Counted from the first letter of the stretch, positions 7,533 through 17,971 are shown. The stretch is DNA of 64,000 nucleotides from Halosimplex salinum (GCF_003730195.1 NZ_QWGG01000003.1:310001-374000); one strand, 5' to 3'. Notes: a model not told the origin generated them from the sequence alone. Program-made: numbers and translations.

Positions 7533-9086
7533 ATGACAGCGGCCGCGGACCTCGTCCTCACGAACGCCGAAGTCCACACCCTCGCCGACCCCGACGAGAC
7601 GGCGGAGGCAGTCGCCGTCCGCGACGGTCGGATCGCCGCCGTCGGGTCGACACAGGACGTGACCCACCTCGCGGGCGTCGAGACGACCGTCAGGGACTGC
7701 GAGGGACGGGTCGTCCTCCCCGGGTTCGTCGACGCGCACACCCACCTGCCGATGGTCGGGCGGCGCCTCGTCGAGGCCGACCTCTCGGGCGCGGACTCGC
7801 CGGCGGACGCCGTCGACCTGCTCGCGGACCGCGCCGGGGAGACGGACCCCGACAGTTCCGGGCCGGACCGCGAGTGGGTGCTCGGCTTCGGCTACGACGA
7901 GAGCGCGTGGGACGACGACCGATACCTCACGACCGACGACCTCGACGTGGTGAGCGACGAGCGGCCGGTCGCCGCTATCCGCGAGGACATGCACCTCGCG
8001 TCGCTGAACGCGGTGGCACTCGACCGACTTCGCGACGACATGCCCGACGAGGACGTCCACACGAGCGGCGGCGACCCGACCGGGGTCGTCGTGGAAGACG
8101 CGCTCGATGCCCTGTGGGCGGCCGTCGAACCGGACCGCGCGGCGACGCGCCGTGCGGTCCACGCCGCACAGGAGCGCGCGAACGAACTCGGCGTCGTCGG
8201 TGTCCACGACATGGTCCGACGCTCCGAGGCGCCCGCGGTCTACCGCCAACTCGACCGCGTCGGTGAACTCTCCCTGCGGGTCCGGATCAACTACTGGGCC
8301 GACCACCTCGACGCCGTCCGCGAACTCGGCCTCCGCACGAACCACGGGAGCGACCGGGTCCGCACGGGCGCGATCAAGACCTACACCGACGGCTCGCTCG
8401 GCGGCCACACCGCGAAGCTCTCCGAACCGTACGCCGACGACGACTCGAACCGGGGCCAGTGGGTCGTCGACCCCGACGAACTCCGGGATATCGTCGCCCG
8501 CGCCGACGACGCGGACCTGCAGGTCGCCGTCCACGCCATCGGCGACGAGGCGGTCCGGGAGACGCTCGACGCCCTCGAATCCGCCGACGGGGAACGCCAC
8601 CGGATCGAACACGCGGAGGTGCTGACCGACGACCTCGTCGCCCGCATCGCCGAGGGGGACGTGGTCGCCTCGATGCAGCCGAACTTCCTGAAGTGGGCCC
8701 GCGAGGGAGGACTGTACGCAGATCGACTGGGAGACGAACGACGGCTGGCGTCGAACCGCTTCCGCGAACTCCTCGATTCGGGCGCCCGCCTCGCGTTCGG
8801 GAGCGACTGCATGCCGCTCGACCCCCTTCTGGGCGTCCAGCAGGCCGTCACCGCGCCCGACGACCGCCAGCGCCTGTCGGTCACCGAGGCGCTGCGCGCG
8901 TACACGAGCGGCGCCGCCTACGCTGGCTTCGACGAGCACCGACTCGGTACCGTCGAGACCGGGAAGCTCGCGGATCTCGTCGTCCTCGACCGGTCGCCGT
9001 GGGCCGTCGATCCGACCGCGATCGCCGACCTCGACGTGCGGGCGACGGTGGTCGGCGGCGAGGTCGTCTTCGACCGGGGCGCGTGA
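7533..9086 (+). CDS. Amidohydrolase, YtcJ-like
   Basis: The 517-residue metal-dependent hydrolase has a small N-terminal beta domain, the metal motif GFVDAHTHLP at about 65-74, a TIM barrel with KTYTDGSLGGHTA near 283, HAIGDEAV near 330, IEHAEVL near 355 and GSDCMPLDPLLG near 420. A beta domain closes the protein (KLADLVVLDRSPW). The order fits the YtcJ branch of amidohydrolases, whose substrates are mostly unknown. The ATG at 7533 is the first sensible start. It stands alone between hmgA and the fibronectin-III gene. Confidence 0.88.
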   Translation: MTAAADLVLTNAEVHTLADPDETAEAVAVRDGRIAAVGSTQDVTHLAGVETTVRDCEGRVVLPGFVDAHTHLPMVGRRLVEADLSGADSPADAVDLLADRAGETDPDSSGPDREWVLGFGYDESAWDDDRYLTTDDLDVVSDERPVAAIREDMHLASLNAVALDRLRDDMPDEDVHTSGGDPTGVVVEDALDALWAAVEPDRAATRRAVHAAQERANELGVVGVHDMVRRSEAPAVYRQLDRVGELSLRVRINYWADHLDAVRELGLRTNHGSDRVRTGAIKTYTDGSLGGHTAKLSEPYADDDSNRGQWVVDPDELRDIVARADDADLQVAVHAIGDEAVRETLDALESADGERHRIEHAEVLTDDLVARIAEGDVVASMQPNFLKWAREGGLYADRLGDERRLASNRFRELLDSGARLAFGSDCMPLDPLLGVQQAVTAPDDRQRLSVTEALRAYTSGAAYAGFDEHRLGTVETGKLADLVVLDRSPWAVDPTAIADLDVRATVVGGEVVFDRGA

Positions 9087-9266
9087 GCCGGTTCCCCGGG
9101 CCGCGACCGCTCCGCAGACCACCGGCGGATCCGTGTCGGCTCCCGGACACCAGTGGCGTCGAACTCCTCGCATCCAGCGGTCCGCCGATCACCGGTGGCT
9201 GACGAGTCAAAGAGAAAGTATTTTCCCAGAAGGGTGAAAGCGGACGTACGCAACGCGGCTGGGAAC

Positions 9267-12101
9267 ATGACAGGGAAGTCTACCACGGGGGCGCGTTCAG
9301 CGCTCCGTACGGTGGGTGTCGTACTGGTTCTCCTCGGTCTGACGGTCCAGGCCGGGGCAGCACACGTGTCGGTCGCGCAGGGGGACGGCGCGGTCGACGG
9401 GGCAGTCGTTCACGCCGACGCGGTGTCCGTCGAGACGACCTGGGCGGACCCGATAAACGAGTCCTCGGTCGTCGCGGCCGGCAACGTCACCGCGCTCGCG
9501 GCGAACGAGAGCGCGACCGTCTGGCTCGAATACCGACGGGACGGGGCCTCGACGTGGCAGTCGACGTCTCGACAGACCGTCGACTCCGTCGGGGATTTCC
9601 GAGAGGTCTTCACCGGCCTCGTCTCGGGAGCGAGCTACGAGTACCGCGCCCGCGCCGAGGCCGGGAACGACACCGTCAGCGGGTCGACCGGGACGTTCGA
9701 GGTCCCCGACAACCCGCCGACGGTGAAGGCCGGCGCGGTGCGCGACGTGGGCGAGCGGAGCGCGAACCTGACCGCTTCCGTCGGGTGGCTCGGCGGGGCC
9801 GACAGCGCCGAGGTGTACTTCGTCGTCAGCCCGGTCGACTCGGAGACGGCGTTCCCGACCGAGCGGCAGACGGTCACCGGTGACGGCCCGGTCAGTCACG
9901 TCACCGGCCAGCTCGAGCCGAACACGACCTACGAAAGTACCGTCCACGTCGAGGCGAGCGACGGCGACGACGCCACCGGCGAGCCGGTCCGGTTCACCAC
10001 CGCCGCCGCGTTCGCGGTCGAGACGCACGGGGTTGCCGCCGTCAACGCGACGGCGCTGAAAGCCTCGGGGGCGGTCACCGACTTCGGCGGTGCCGAGAGC
10101 GCCGACGTCGGCTTCGAGTACCGCCGAGCGGGCGCGAACGAGTGGACGGCCGCGGGCTGGACGACAGTCACCGGAACGGAGGCCGTCAGCGCGACGCTGA
10201 CCGGTCTCTCGCCGAACACGACCTACGAGGTGCGGGCCGTCGGCGCGGCCATCGACAACGACCGGGATATCGGCGAGACGCTGACCGTCACGACCGACGC
10301 CGCCGCCGACCCCGACACCGACCCGGCGGTTACGGCGACGGGCGCGACCGACGTGACCCAGCACACGGCGAACGTGACGGCTAGCGTCGCCGACCTCGGC
10401 GGCGCCGACAGCGCGGAGGTGGCGTTCCAGCTCCGTGGCGGCTTCGCCGATGACTGGTTCACCTTCGAGACGCGGACCGTCTCGGGACCGGCGGACCTGA
10501 CCGCCACGTTCCGGGACTTCCAGGCCAACACCACCTACGAGTACCGCGCCGTCCTCACCGCGAGCGACGGCGACAACGCCACCGGCGAGCCGGTCCGGTT
10601 CACCACCGACGAGGCCTTCGCAGTCCGAACGGACGGCGCATCGGCGGTGAACGCCTCCGCCGTGACCGTCGACGGGAGCGTGACGAACTTCGCCGACGCG
10701 AAGACGGCCGACGCCGTCGTCCAGTACCGAGAGGCCGGCTCGCTGTCCTGGACGAGCGGAGCCCGGACGAGCGTCTCGCCGGCCGGAACCTTCGAGGGGA
10801 CCGTCACCGGTCTCGACGCGGAGACCGACTACGAGTTCCGCATCCGCGCGGTCGCCGGTGACGGGGACGAGGACTATGGGGGCGTCGTGGAGGCCACGAC
10901 CGAGGCCGACCCCGAACCCGTCGTGACGACGGACGCCTCCGACGTGACCGAGCACACGGCGCGCCTGACCGCGAGCGTCACCGACCTCGGCGGCGCCGAC
11001 AGCGCCGACGTGACAGTCCAGGCGCGTCCGGTCGGCGCCGAGCGATGGTGGACCGTCGAGACGCGGACGGTCACCGCACCCGCGGCGGTGAACGGCACCT
11101 TCCGCGACTTCCAGGCCAACACCACCTACGAGTACCGCACCACGCTCACCGCGAGCGACGGCGACGACGCGACCAGCGGCGTCGGGACGCTGACGACCGA
11201 CACCGCGTTCGCCGTCAAGACGGATTCGGCCCGCGCCGGCGACGACACCACTGTCGACGTGACCGGGAGCGTCGCCGACCTGGGCGGCGCCGGCGGAGCG
11301 ACCGCGACCGTCGAGTACCGGGTCGCCGGCGCCGACGAGTGGACGACGGCTGAGCGAGCGAAACTCGGCGCCGCCGGCGAAGTCGACGTGACGATCACCG
11401 GCCTCGACCCCGGGACGGAGTACGAGGTCCGGGTCGGGGCGACCGCGACCGACGGCGACAGCGACACGGGGCGAGTCCTGTCGGTTCGCACGGACGCGCC
11501 GCTGGCCGTCGCGACCACCGGCGCGACCGACGTGACCGCGTCCTCGGCGACGCTGACCGGAAATCTGACCGGGTTCGGCGGCGCAGAGAGCGCGAGCGTC
11601 GCCTTCGAGTACCGCGCCGAGGGCGCCGACGAGTGGCGGACCGCGGCGGCCGAGAACCGGAGCGCCGCCGGCGAGTTCAGCCGGACCCTCACCGGTCTCG
11701 ACGCCGGAACGACCTACGAGGTCCGCGCAGTCGCCGACGCGACCGACGGCGACAGCGTGGAGGGACAGACGCAGTCGGTGACGACCGAGCGGGACGGGTC
11801 GGCGCCGACCATCGACTCCTTCGAGCTGTGGGAGTTCTATTCCCAGAACAAGCACCTCCCGTTCCTGGCCTACTGGGAGGTCTCGGACGACGACAGCGAC
11901 CTCGACTCCGCGACCGTCGAAGTCCTGAACAGCGACGGCGAGGTCGTCGACAGCAGGACGACCACCCTCGGCGGCGGCGACGACGGCGGCGCGAGCTACT
12001 TCCGCCTGAAACACGCCGACGGCGAGGAGTACACCGTCCGACTGACCGTCACCGACGAGAGCGGGAAGACGACGACCGACACCCGGACGATCTCCGGGTA
12101 G
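9267..12101 (+). CDS. Secreted protein with eight fibronectin-III-like repeats
   Basis: The 944-residue exported protein has a Sec-type signal at about residues 12-35 (TVGVVLVLLGLTVQAGA). Eight repeats of roughly 95 residues follow, each with a pattern like DLGGADSA, EYR, TGL and NTTYEYR, as in fibronectin type III domains. A final PKD/Ig-like domain occupies about 850-944 (SFELWEFYS through TVRLTVTDESG). N-x-S/T sequons are frequent. There is no C-terminal anchor or PGF-CTERM tail, so it may be released or held by a partner. ATG 9267 was chosen because the signal peptide follows at once; an AAAGTATTTTCC box lies near 9214. Its role may be surface adhesion. Confidence 0.85.
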   Translation: MTGKSTTGARSALRTVGVVLVLLGLTVQAGAAHVSVAQGDGAVDGAVVHADAVSVETTWADPINESSVVAAGNVTALAANESATVWLEYRRDGASTWQSTSRQTVDSVGDFREVFTGLVSGASYEYRARAEAGNDTVSGSTGTFEVPDNPPTVKAGAVRDVGERSANLTASVGWLGGADSAEVYFVVSPVDSETAFPTERQTVTGDGPVSHVTGQLEPNTTYESTVHVEASDGDDATGEPVRFTTAAAFAVETHGVAAVNATALKASGAVTDFGGAESADVGFEYRRAGANEWTAAGWTTVTGTEAVSATLTGLSPNTTYEVRAVGAAIDNDRDIGETLTVTTDAAADPDTDPAVTATGATDVTQHTANVTASVADLGGADSAEVAFQLRGGFADDWFTFETRTVSGPADLTATFRDFQANTTYEYRAVLTASDGDNATGEPVRFTTDEAFAVRTDGASAVNASAVTVDGSVTNFADAKTADAVVQYREAGSLSWTSGARTSVSPAGTFEGTVTGLDAETDYEFRIRAVAGDGDEDYGGVVEATTEADPEPVVTTDASDVTEHTARLTASVTDLGGADSADVTVQARPVGAERWWTVETRTVTAPAAVNGTFRDFQANTTYEYRTTLTASDGDDATSGVGTLTTDTAFAVKTDSARAGDDTTVDVTGSVADLGGAGGATATVEYRVAGADEWTTAERAKLGAAGEVDVTITGLDPGTEYEVRVGATATDGDSDTGRVLSVRTDAPLAVATTGATDVTASSATLTGNLTGFGGAESASVAFEYRAEGADEWRTAAAENRSAAGEFSRTLTGLDAGTTYEVRAVADATDGDSVEGQTQSVTTERDGSAPTIDSFELWEFYSQNKHLPFLAYWEVSDDDSDLDSATVEVLNSDGEVVDSRTTTLGGGDDGGASYFRLKHADGEEYTVRLTVTDESGKTTTDTRTISG

Positions 12102-12230
12102 GCGGAGACGACCGACGGGTCGGACCGGGCGACCCCCCGATCCGGCACACGAACCCCATTTTTGAGCGCCACGGCGAACCCTTCCGAGAGTGCTGCGACC
12201 GTTCGGACGAGCTGGCGGCCGTCCCGGGCC

Positions 12231-14570
12231 CTACGACACGTCGGCGGCGATCCCCTCTCGGACGTGCAGCGCGTGGGCGAACGCGGCGTTGGCCCAGGCG
12301 AGCGCGGCGAAGTTGTGGTCGCCCGAGCGGTCGACCTCCTCGGCGAGGGTGCCGCCGGGGAGGCGCTCGGTCTGGAGCGCGGCGAGCACGCGGTCGCCCT
12401 CGGACTCGCGACCGGCGGCGTACAGCGCGGCGGCGTAGGTGAACTCCCGCGGGAGCCAGTACGCCGCGCCGTCGCGATGGATCTCCGCGAAGCCGTCGAG
12501 CAGCGGCTCCGTGTAGCCGTAGTCGGCCGCCCAGCCCGTCGGATGGACCGCCGCCGAGAACGCGACGTTTCCGTCGCGTTCCGCGCCCCTGATGGTCAGT
12601 TGCGTGGCGAACCGGTCGCGGTCCGCGAAGAAGGTGCGCTCGACGGCGTCGCCGACGCGGGCCGCCGCGCGGCGGTAGCGCTCGCCGTCGGCCCCGACCC
12701 GGTCGGCGAGCGCCGCGCCGTCGAGCAGTCCGCGATAGGCGAACGCGTTGGTCCAGAGGCTCTGGCGCGCGTGGGTCGGCATCTCGGCGAAGTCCGGCGT
12801 CGCCCGGAGGAGGCCGTTGTCCGCGATGGCGTCGACCGTGTAGTCGAGCGCGTCGGCGACCGCCGGCCAGGCCGCCCGCACCAGCGCGTCGTCGTCGGTC
12901 ACGTCGTCGACGGCACGGACCGCGTGGACGTAGATCGGCTGCTGGTCGTTCTCCCGGGGGATGACTCCCGCGGGCGCGCCGTCGCTCGTGTAACACTGCT
13001 CGAACCCGCCGTCGGCGCCCTGGACCGACGGGAGGAACCGTCCGAGGTACGCCACCGCCGGGCCGGGGACGCCCGCCTCGGCGAGCGCGACCGCGACGAA
13101 CGCGCCGTCGCGCGGCCACGACGGGTAGTACGTCGGCTGGAAGTTCGGCGCCGCCGAGAGACTCCCCGAAACGGGGTCGAACAGCTTCGTCACGCCCGCG
13201 ACGGAGCGCTCGTACTGGTCGGCGAAGCGCTCCGGCACCTGCTCCACGGGCACGTCCGCGAGCCACGTCGCCCACCCCTCCGAGACCTCCCCGTCACTTG
13301 CCCTGCGTCCGCCCGCGGACAGCACCCCGTCGTTCCCGGCCGATCCGACGGTCCCAGCCGGATCGGCGGGATCGGTCGGTTCGGTCGTCTCGGCCGCTCC
13401 GGTGCCCGCGTCGGCCGCTCCGGTACTCGCGTCGGCCGCACCGGTGCCCGCGTCGGCCGCACCGTCGGTGCGAACCCGCGTCTCCGGTCCGTGCTCGCGT
13501 CCGTCGACGTCGGTCCCCACCGAACGCCGGGTACCGGCCGATCGGTCCGTGGCGGTCTCGTCCTCGTTCGCTCCGTCACCGCTCGCTGCACCGCCCCACC
13601 CGGTTCGGACGGTGACGGTCGTCTCCGCGCCGGGTTCGAGGGGTGCGTCGAACGAGAGGACGCCGCCGACGTGGCGCCCAGTCCGCACGCGCCGCGCGTC
13701 GGCCAGCGCGTCGTCGAGCGGGCCGGTGACGACGCCGGTCCCGGCGACGGAGTCGGCGGCGGAGAGTTCGAGCCGGCGGTCGCTCCGCCGGTCGCGCCAC
13801 TCGACGCCGCGGTCGCCGGCGACCACGCGGTTCGGGCTGGTGATGCCCGGCACGTACTGCTGGTTGTCGTTGGCGTTCGCCTGCATGTAGTACAGGACCC
13901 GGGCGATGCGGCGGTCGCTCACGTTGCGAACCGTGAGTTCGCGGACGACCGTCTCGGAGCCCGGCGGGACGAACACCCGCTCGGTGGCCGCGACCGGCCC
14001 CGCCTGCCGAGGCTCGTAAGTCAGCGAGAGCTCCCCTGCGGCGGGCCCGGACGCCATCTCGTGGTCGAACGACGACTCCCAGAGCCAGGTCACCCCGTCG
14101 TCGCGGGGTCCGCAGTCGCTCCCCGTACCCCCTGCTGGCGAACGCTGGACGCCGAAGAAGGCGCCCTCGCGGGGCCGCGCGCCGTCGAGGACCGTCCCGC
14201 CGGTCTCGTAGTAGGGCAACTGCTGGGTGTACCCCGTGTGGGGACAGAACAGCGTGCTCATCCGACCGCGTTCGGTGAACCCCGCGAGAACGCCGTCGAC
14301 CGGCGTCGAGACGTATCCGGCGACCGGACAGTGGCGCTGGAAGGCGTTCATGTCGTCGGGCGCGAACACGAAGTTCCGCACCGTTCGGGGCAGTTCGCGT
14401 GACACGAGGTCGCGGTTGTAGTACCAGTCCGCCGCCGACGGGCGCGTCAGTATCGAGAGCGCGTTCGGCAACATCCGGAGATTGCGATAGTCGAGCCGAC
14501 CGAGAAACTCGACCGCCGTCGCCAGCCGCGCCGGCAGCGATGTGTCGTCCGCCGTGTCGCGCGGAAGCAT
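12231..14570 (-). CDS. Glucoamylase-type glycoside hydrolase (GH15)
   Basis: The 779-residue protein is laid out like archaeal/bacterial GH15: an N-terminal beta-sandwich (about 20-330; LPNALSILTRP, MSTLFCPHTGY) and a C-terminal alpha/alpha barrel (about 450-770). The barrel holds SWPRDGAF near 485, PRENDQQPIYVHA near 545, WTNAFAYRG near 610 and LPREFTYAAAL near 715. The family releases glucose from alpha-glucans. No signal peptide is seen, so it is probably cytoplasmic. Residues about 342-420 are a Gly/Ala/Asp/Thr/Pro low-complexity insert between the two domains. It is convergent with the fibronectin-III gene. Confidence 0.85.
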   Translation of the reverse strand: MLPRDTADDTSLPARLATAVEFLGRLDYRNLRMLPNALSILTRPSAADWYYNRDLVSRELPRTVRNFVFAPDDMNAFQRHCPVAGYVSTPVDGVLAGFTERGRMSTLFCPHTGYTQQLPYYETGGTVLDGARPREGAFFGVQRSPAGGTGSDCGPRDDGVTWLWESSFDHEMASGPAAGELSLTYEPRQAGPVAATERVFVPPGSETVVRELTVRNVSDRRIARVLYYMQANANDNQQYVPGITSPNRVVAGDRGVEWRDRRSDRRLELSAADSVAGTGVVTGPLDDALADARRVRTGRHVGGVLSFDAPLEPGAETTVTVRTGWGGAASGDGANEDETATDRSAGTRRSVGTDVDGREHGPETRVRTDGAADAGTGAADASTGAADAGTGAAETTEPTDPADPAGTVGSAGNDGVLSAGGRRASDGEVSEGWATWLADVPVEQVPERFADQYERSVAGVTKLFDPVSGSLSAAPNFQPTYYPSWPRDGAFVAVALAEAGVPGPAVAYLGRFLPSVQGADGGFEQCYTSDGAPAGVIPRENDQQPIYVHAVRAVDDVTDDDALVRAAWPAVADALDYTVDAIADNGLLRATPDFAEMPTHARQSLWTNAFAYRGLLDGAALADRVGADGERYRRAAARVGDAVERTFFADRDRFATQLTIRGAERDGNVAFSAAVHPTGWAADYGYTEPLLDGFAEIHRDGAAYWLPREFTYAAALYAAGRESEGDRVLAALQTERLPGGTLAEEVDRSGDHNFAALAWANAAFAHALHVREGIAADVS
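13402..13464. repeat. Three 21-bp tandem repeats inside the GH15 gene
   Basis: Units at 13402-13422, 13423-13443 and 13444-13464 differ by a few bases (GTGCCCGCGTCGGCCGCACC type). On the minus strand they code seven-residue repeats of the GAADAGT type in the interdomain linker. Further degenerate copies extend to about 13380. Confidence 0.9.
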
Positions 14571-14653
14571 TCGCTACGCTCGCTTGTGGCTTGGTACCTT
14601 TGAACATGTTGTCCGGGTGGCGGAGCGGGGACGAGAACGGGGGGACCGCGCGG

Positions 14654-16204
14654 CTACTCCGCGTCGTCGCTCTCGGTGGAGTCCCCGCGGCGGAGGAGTG
14701 CACCGCCGCCGAGTGCCGCCAGCGCCGTGCCGACCCCGAACCCGGCACCGTCGTCGGAGGTGGTCTCTGCCGCGTCGTCCGCCTCCGTCGGCTCGTCGGT
14801 CGCCATCTCGGTCGGTTCGGGCGTCGGGGAGTCCGTCGGCTCCGGCGTCGCCGTCGGTTCCGGCGTCGGCGACGGCGTGGGGGAGGGGGAGTCCGTCGGC
14901 TCCGGCGTCGCCGTCGGCGTCGCCGCCGCCTCGCCGCCGAGTTTGACGAGCCACGCCTCGCCGGGCGTATCGGCGGTGTCGTCGTCGGTCTGTGCCTGCC
15001 CCGCGATCGCGATCCCGCCGTCGCTCGTCGTGACCACGTCCTGGAACTGGTTGGTCTGTTTGCGCGCTGCCGTCTCCGTCCAGCCGAGTTCGGCGTTCGC
15101 GTCCATGGCACCGAGCCAGGCGCGCGTCCCGTCGGCGCTCTGGTCCGTGAGCATCCCCGTCGCGTAGGCGGTGCCGTCGCCGGCCGTGACGCTCGACAGC
15201 CTGAGCCGCTTTTCCTCAGCGTCCGGGCCGACAGTCCGCGTCGTCCGAACCGACCCGTCCGCGTCCGCGGCGACGACCCACGCCGAACTGTCGACGAGCC
15301 CGCCCGTCACCCCGACGAGGAGGTAGCCGTCCTCGGTCGACGCGTGGTCGACGACCCGGTTCGCCTGGTTCGTCTGACCGTCGTTCGTCTCGACGAGTTC
15401 CGTCTGCCACGTGACCGACCCCTCCTCGTCGAATCGGAAGAGGACGCTCTTCACCGGCGGTCGCTCGTCCTCGTTCTCGGGCGGCTGCCGCATGACCCCG
15501 CTGGCGACGTAGCCGTCGCCGTCGGCCGTGAGCGTCTGAACGAGCGCGAGGCGGTCCTCGAGGAAGTAGTGGCGCCACTGTTCCGTGCCCTCGGTGTCGA
15601 CCTTGAGGGCGAGCGCGGTCGCCGCGTCCGCGCTCGTGGTGTCCGAGTCCCGCGCGACGTAGCCGGCGACGAGGTAGCCGTCGTCGACCGCCTGGAGGGC
15701 CAGGCCGAGAAGCTGCGTGGACTCGCCCTCGATCGATGGCTCGTACGCCTGGCTCCAGGTCTCTTCGCCGTCGGTCGAGACCTGCCGGAGGCGGGACCGG
15801 TCTCCCTGGCTCGGAGTCTCCAGCAGGACGAACCCGTCGTCGGCCGGAGCGACCGCCTGTGTCGAAAACGGCTCTTCACCGCCCTCGAAGACGTGGCTCC
15901 ACTGCCCCTCGCCGGTGGTGGCGTCCACCGAGAACAGCCAGTCGGCACCGGACCCGTACTGCGACTCCTGTGCGCCGCCGAGGACGACCAGGCTCCCGTC
16001 GTTGGTCTCGAGGATCGACCGTGCGCTGTTGTACGAGCGCGGTCCGTACGCCCGATTCCAGCGGACCGCGGGCGGGTCGAGCGCGCGACTGGAGGGCTGT
16101 TCGACTCCGTCCGTCCCGGCCGCTCCGGCGACGGACGCCGCGCCGACCGTGGCCGCGAGCCCGGCCGACGCGAGGAGGCGGCGTCGCGTCATATCGCGTT
16201 CCAT
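14654..16204 (-). CDS. Tat-exported beta-propeller-like protein with PGF-CTERM tail (paralogue 1)
   Basis: The 516-residue surface protein starts with a twin-arginine signal (TRRRLLASAG, hydrophobic to about residue 30). About eight repeats follow of the type ETNDGSLVVLGG and DDGFVLLETPS, as in the loosely defined propeller/delta-60 group. A Pro/Thr/Ser/Glu linker (about 415-480) leads to the sorting tail GFGVGTALAALGGGALLRR with acidic residues after it. Such tails are cut by archaeosortase A and lipid-linked. The ATG at 16204 gives MERDMTRRR; a TTATCTG box lies about 30 bases upstream. The 'PGF' here is 'AGF'. Confidence 0.85.
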   Translation of the reverse strand: MERDMTRRRLLASAGLAATVGAASVAGAAGTDGVEQPSSRALDPPAVRWNRAYGPRSYNSARSILETNDGSLVVLGGAQESQYGSGADWLFSVDATTGEGQWSHVFEGGEEPFSTQAVAPADDGFVLLETPSQGDRSRLRQVSTDGEETWSQAYEPSIEGESTQLLGLALQAVDDGYLVAGYVARDSDTTSADAATALALKVDTEGTEQWRHYFLEDRLALVQTLTADGDGYVASGVMRQPPENEDERPPVKSVLFRFDEEGSVTWQTELVETNDGQTNQANRVVDHASTEDGYLLVGVTGGLVDSSAWVVAADADGSVRTTRTVGPDAEEKRLRLSSVTAGDGTAYATGMLTDQSADGTRAWLGAMDANAELGWTETAARKQTNQFQDVVTTSDGGIAIAGQAQTDDDTADTPGEAWLVKLGGEAAATPTATPEPTDSPSPTPSPTPEPTATPEPTDSPTPEPTEMATDEPTEADDAAETTSDDGAGFGVGTALAALGGGALLRRGDSTESDDAE

Positions 16205-16297
16205 ACACACCGCGATTCAAACAGGTAACAGATAAGTGACGCTATCTCGGTCGACAGCACACGGCGCCGGATCGAGTGACCGCGGTGGCGTCCGGCG

Positions 16298-17830
16298 TTA
16301 CTCCTCGTCCGTATCGGCCGCGTCCGAGAGGCCGCGCCGCAGGAGCGCGCCGCCGCCGAGCGCCGCCAGCGCACTGGCGGCGCCGAACCCGGGGCCGTCG
16401 CCGGCCGTCGTCTCCGCCTCGTCCGTCGGCGTCGCCGTTCCGGTACCCATCGCCGTTCCGGCGGGCGTCGGCGACGGTGTCGGTGACGGCGTCTCCGACG
16501 GGGTCGGCGAGGGAGTCGGAGAGGGGGTCGGCGTCTCGGTGGCCGTCTCGGACGGCGTGGCCGTCGGCGTCCCCGTCGGCACCGGGTCACCGCCGAACTT
16601 GACGACGAGCGCGTCGGCCGTCGTCCGGTCGCCCTCGACGTTGACGGTCCCGAACGCGGCGAGCCCGCCGTCCGACGCTTCGAGCGCGGTGAGGACCTGA
16701 CTCCCGTTGCCGTACCGCTCGGTGGCCGACCACTGTTCGGTCAGGTCCGTGTCGATACCGGCGAGCCAGACGTTCGGGGGGTCTGTCGTCCCTTCCTGAC
16801 CGATGCCCGCGAGGGCGTACCCGTCCTCGAACGGCAGGAGGCGCTGGATCTGGGCGACGTCCATCCCCGACGGCCGGGTCAGCAGCTGTCCCTGTCGTCC
16901 ACCGCTCTCGTCGGTCGACACCACCCAGCCCTGCTGGCCGCCGAGGAGGTCCCGGCCGGTGTTCCCGGCCGCGAGATACCCCGAGCCGGCGACGTGGACG
17001 TCGTAGAAGAAGTTCACCTGGTGGTCGGTCCCGTCGGTCGTCTCGCGATAGGTCTCCGACCACTGCTGGGCGCCCTCGCCGTCGACCGCCGACAGCCAGC
17101 CGACGAACGGCGGCTGCTGGTCCTCCTCGGTCGGTTCGTCGCGAACCGCGCCGCCGAGGAGGAAGCCACCGTCCCCGGTCTCCGCGACGCTCGCCACGTA
17201 GTTGGTGTAGCGCGGGGCGTACGTCTTGTTCCACTGGACCTCGCCGGAGCCGTCGACCACGAACAGCCACGCCGAGATGTCGAGAGTCTCTCCGCCGCGG
17301 GCGATCGCGGCGCCGAAATACCGGTCGTCACCGACGGGAACCAGCGAGACGAGGTTCCCACCGTCGCGCGGCGACTCGACGGTCTCGCGCCACTGCACCG
17401 CCTGATCCGGGCCCAGCCTGACGAGGATCGCCTCCTGGTCCTGGGCCCCCTGCCCCCGGTACCCGCCGAGGAGGAAGCCGCCGTCTCCGGTCTCGACGAC
17501 CGTGTTGAACCCGCTCGACTCGTCGGTATCGATCGTCTGTTGCCACCGGCGACCGCCCCGCTCGTCGATCGAGAACACCCACGGGGCGACGGCGTTCGAG
17601 TCGCCGGACTGACCGGCGGCCACGTAGTTCCCTTCGTCCGTCTGGAGCGCGTCGTGGACGGAATCGGCCGTCGCACGGTCGTACGTCTCGGCCCAGCGGA
17701 TCGGCGGCGGGTCCGCGACCGATCCGTCGACGGCTCCGCCGGAGGCCCCTGCCACCTGCGTGAAGAGTCCGCCTGCGAACAGGGCGCCACCAGATGCCAG
17801 CAGACTGCGTCGCGAAAGGTCCTCTGTCAT
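16298..17830 (-). CDS. Tat-exported beta-propeller-like protein with PGF-CTERM tail (paralogue 2)
   Basis: The 510-residue paralogue has a Tat signal (LSRRSLLASGG), propeller-like repeats (ETGDGGFLLGG appears twice) and a TPSPTP-rich linker at about 420-470. The archaeosortase tail DGPGFGAASALAALGG is followed by LLRRG and acidic residues. Residues such as PPIRWAETYDRA after the signal match the other two copies. A GTTTATC box about 27 bases ahead of ATG 17830 gives it its own promoter. The function is unknown; the structure suggests a wall-attached binding or scaffolding protein. Confidence 0.87.
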   Translation of the reverse strand: MTEDLSRRSLLASGGALFAGGLFTQVAGASGGAVDGSVADPPPIRWAETYDRATADSVHDALQTDEGNYVAAGQSGDSNAVAPWVFSIDERGGRRWQQTIDTDESSGFNTVVETGDGGFLLGGYRGQGAQDQEAILVRLGPDQAVQWRETVESPRDGGNLVSLVPVGDDRYFGAAIARGGETLDISAWLFVVDGSGEVQWNKTYAPRYTNYVASVAETGDGGFLLGGAVRDEPTEEDQQPPFVGWLSAVDGEGAQQWSETYRETTDGTDHQVNFFYDVHVAGSGYLAAGNTGRDLLGGQQGWVVSTDESGGRQGQLLTRPSGMDVAQIQRLLPFEDGYALAGIGQEGTTDPPNVWLAGIDTDLTEQWSATERYGNGSQVLTALEASDGGLAAFGTVNVEGDRTTADALVVKFGGDPVPTGTPTATPSETATETPTPSPTPSPTPSETPSPTPSPTPAGTAMGTGTATPTDEAETTAGDGPGFGAASALAALGGGALLRRGLSDAADTDEE

Positions 17831-17971
17831 GTGCCCGTCAGTTGCGGCGGCCGATAGATAAACGGCGCTGTTCGGCGACCGTCAGCGCGCCCGCTGTCGC
17901 TCCACGAGTGGACGTCGCTGCCGTCGTCGGAGAACGGGGGCTTTAGGTCGCTGGCCGCTGAATCGCCGGGC

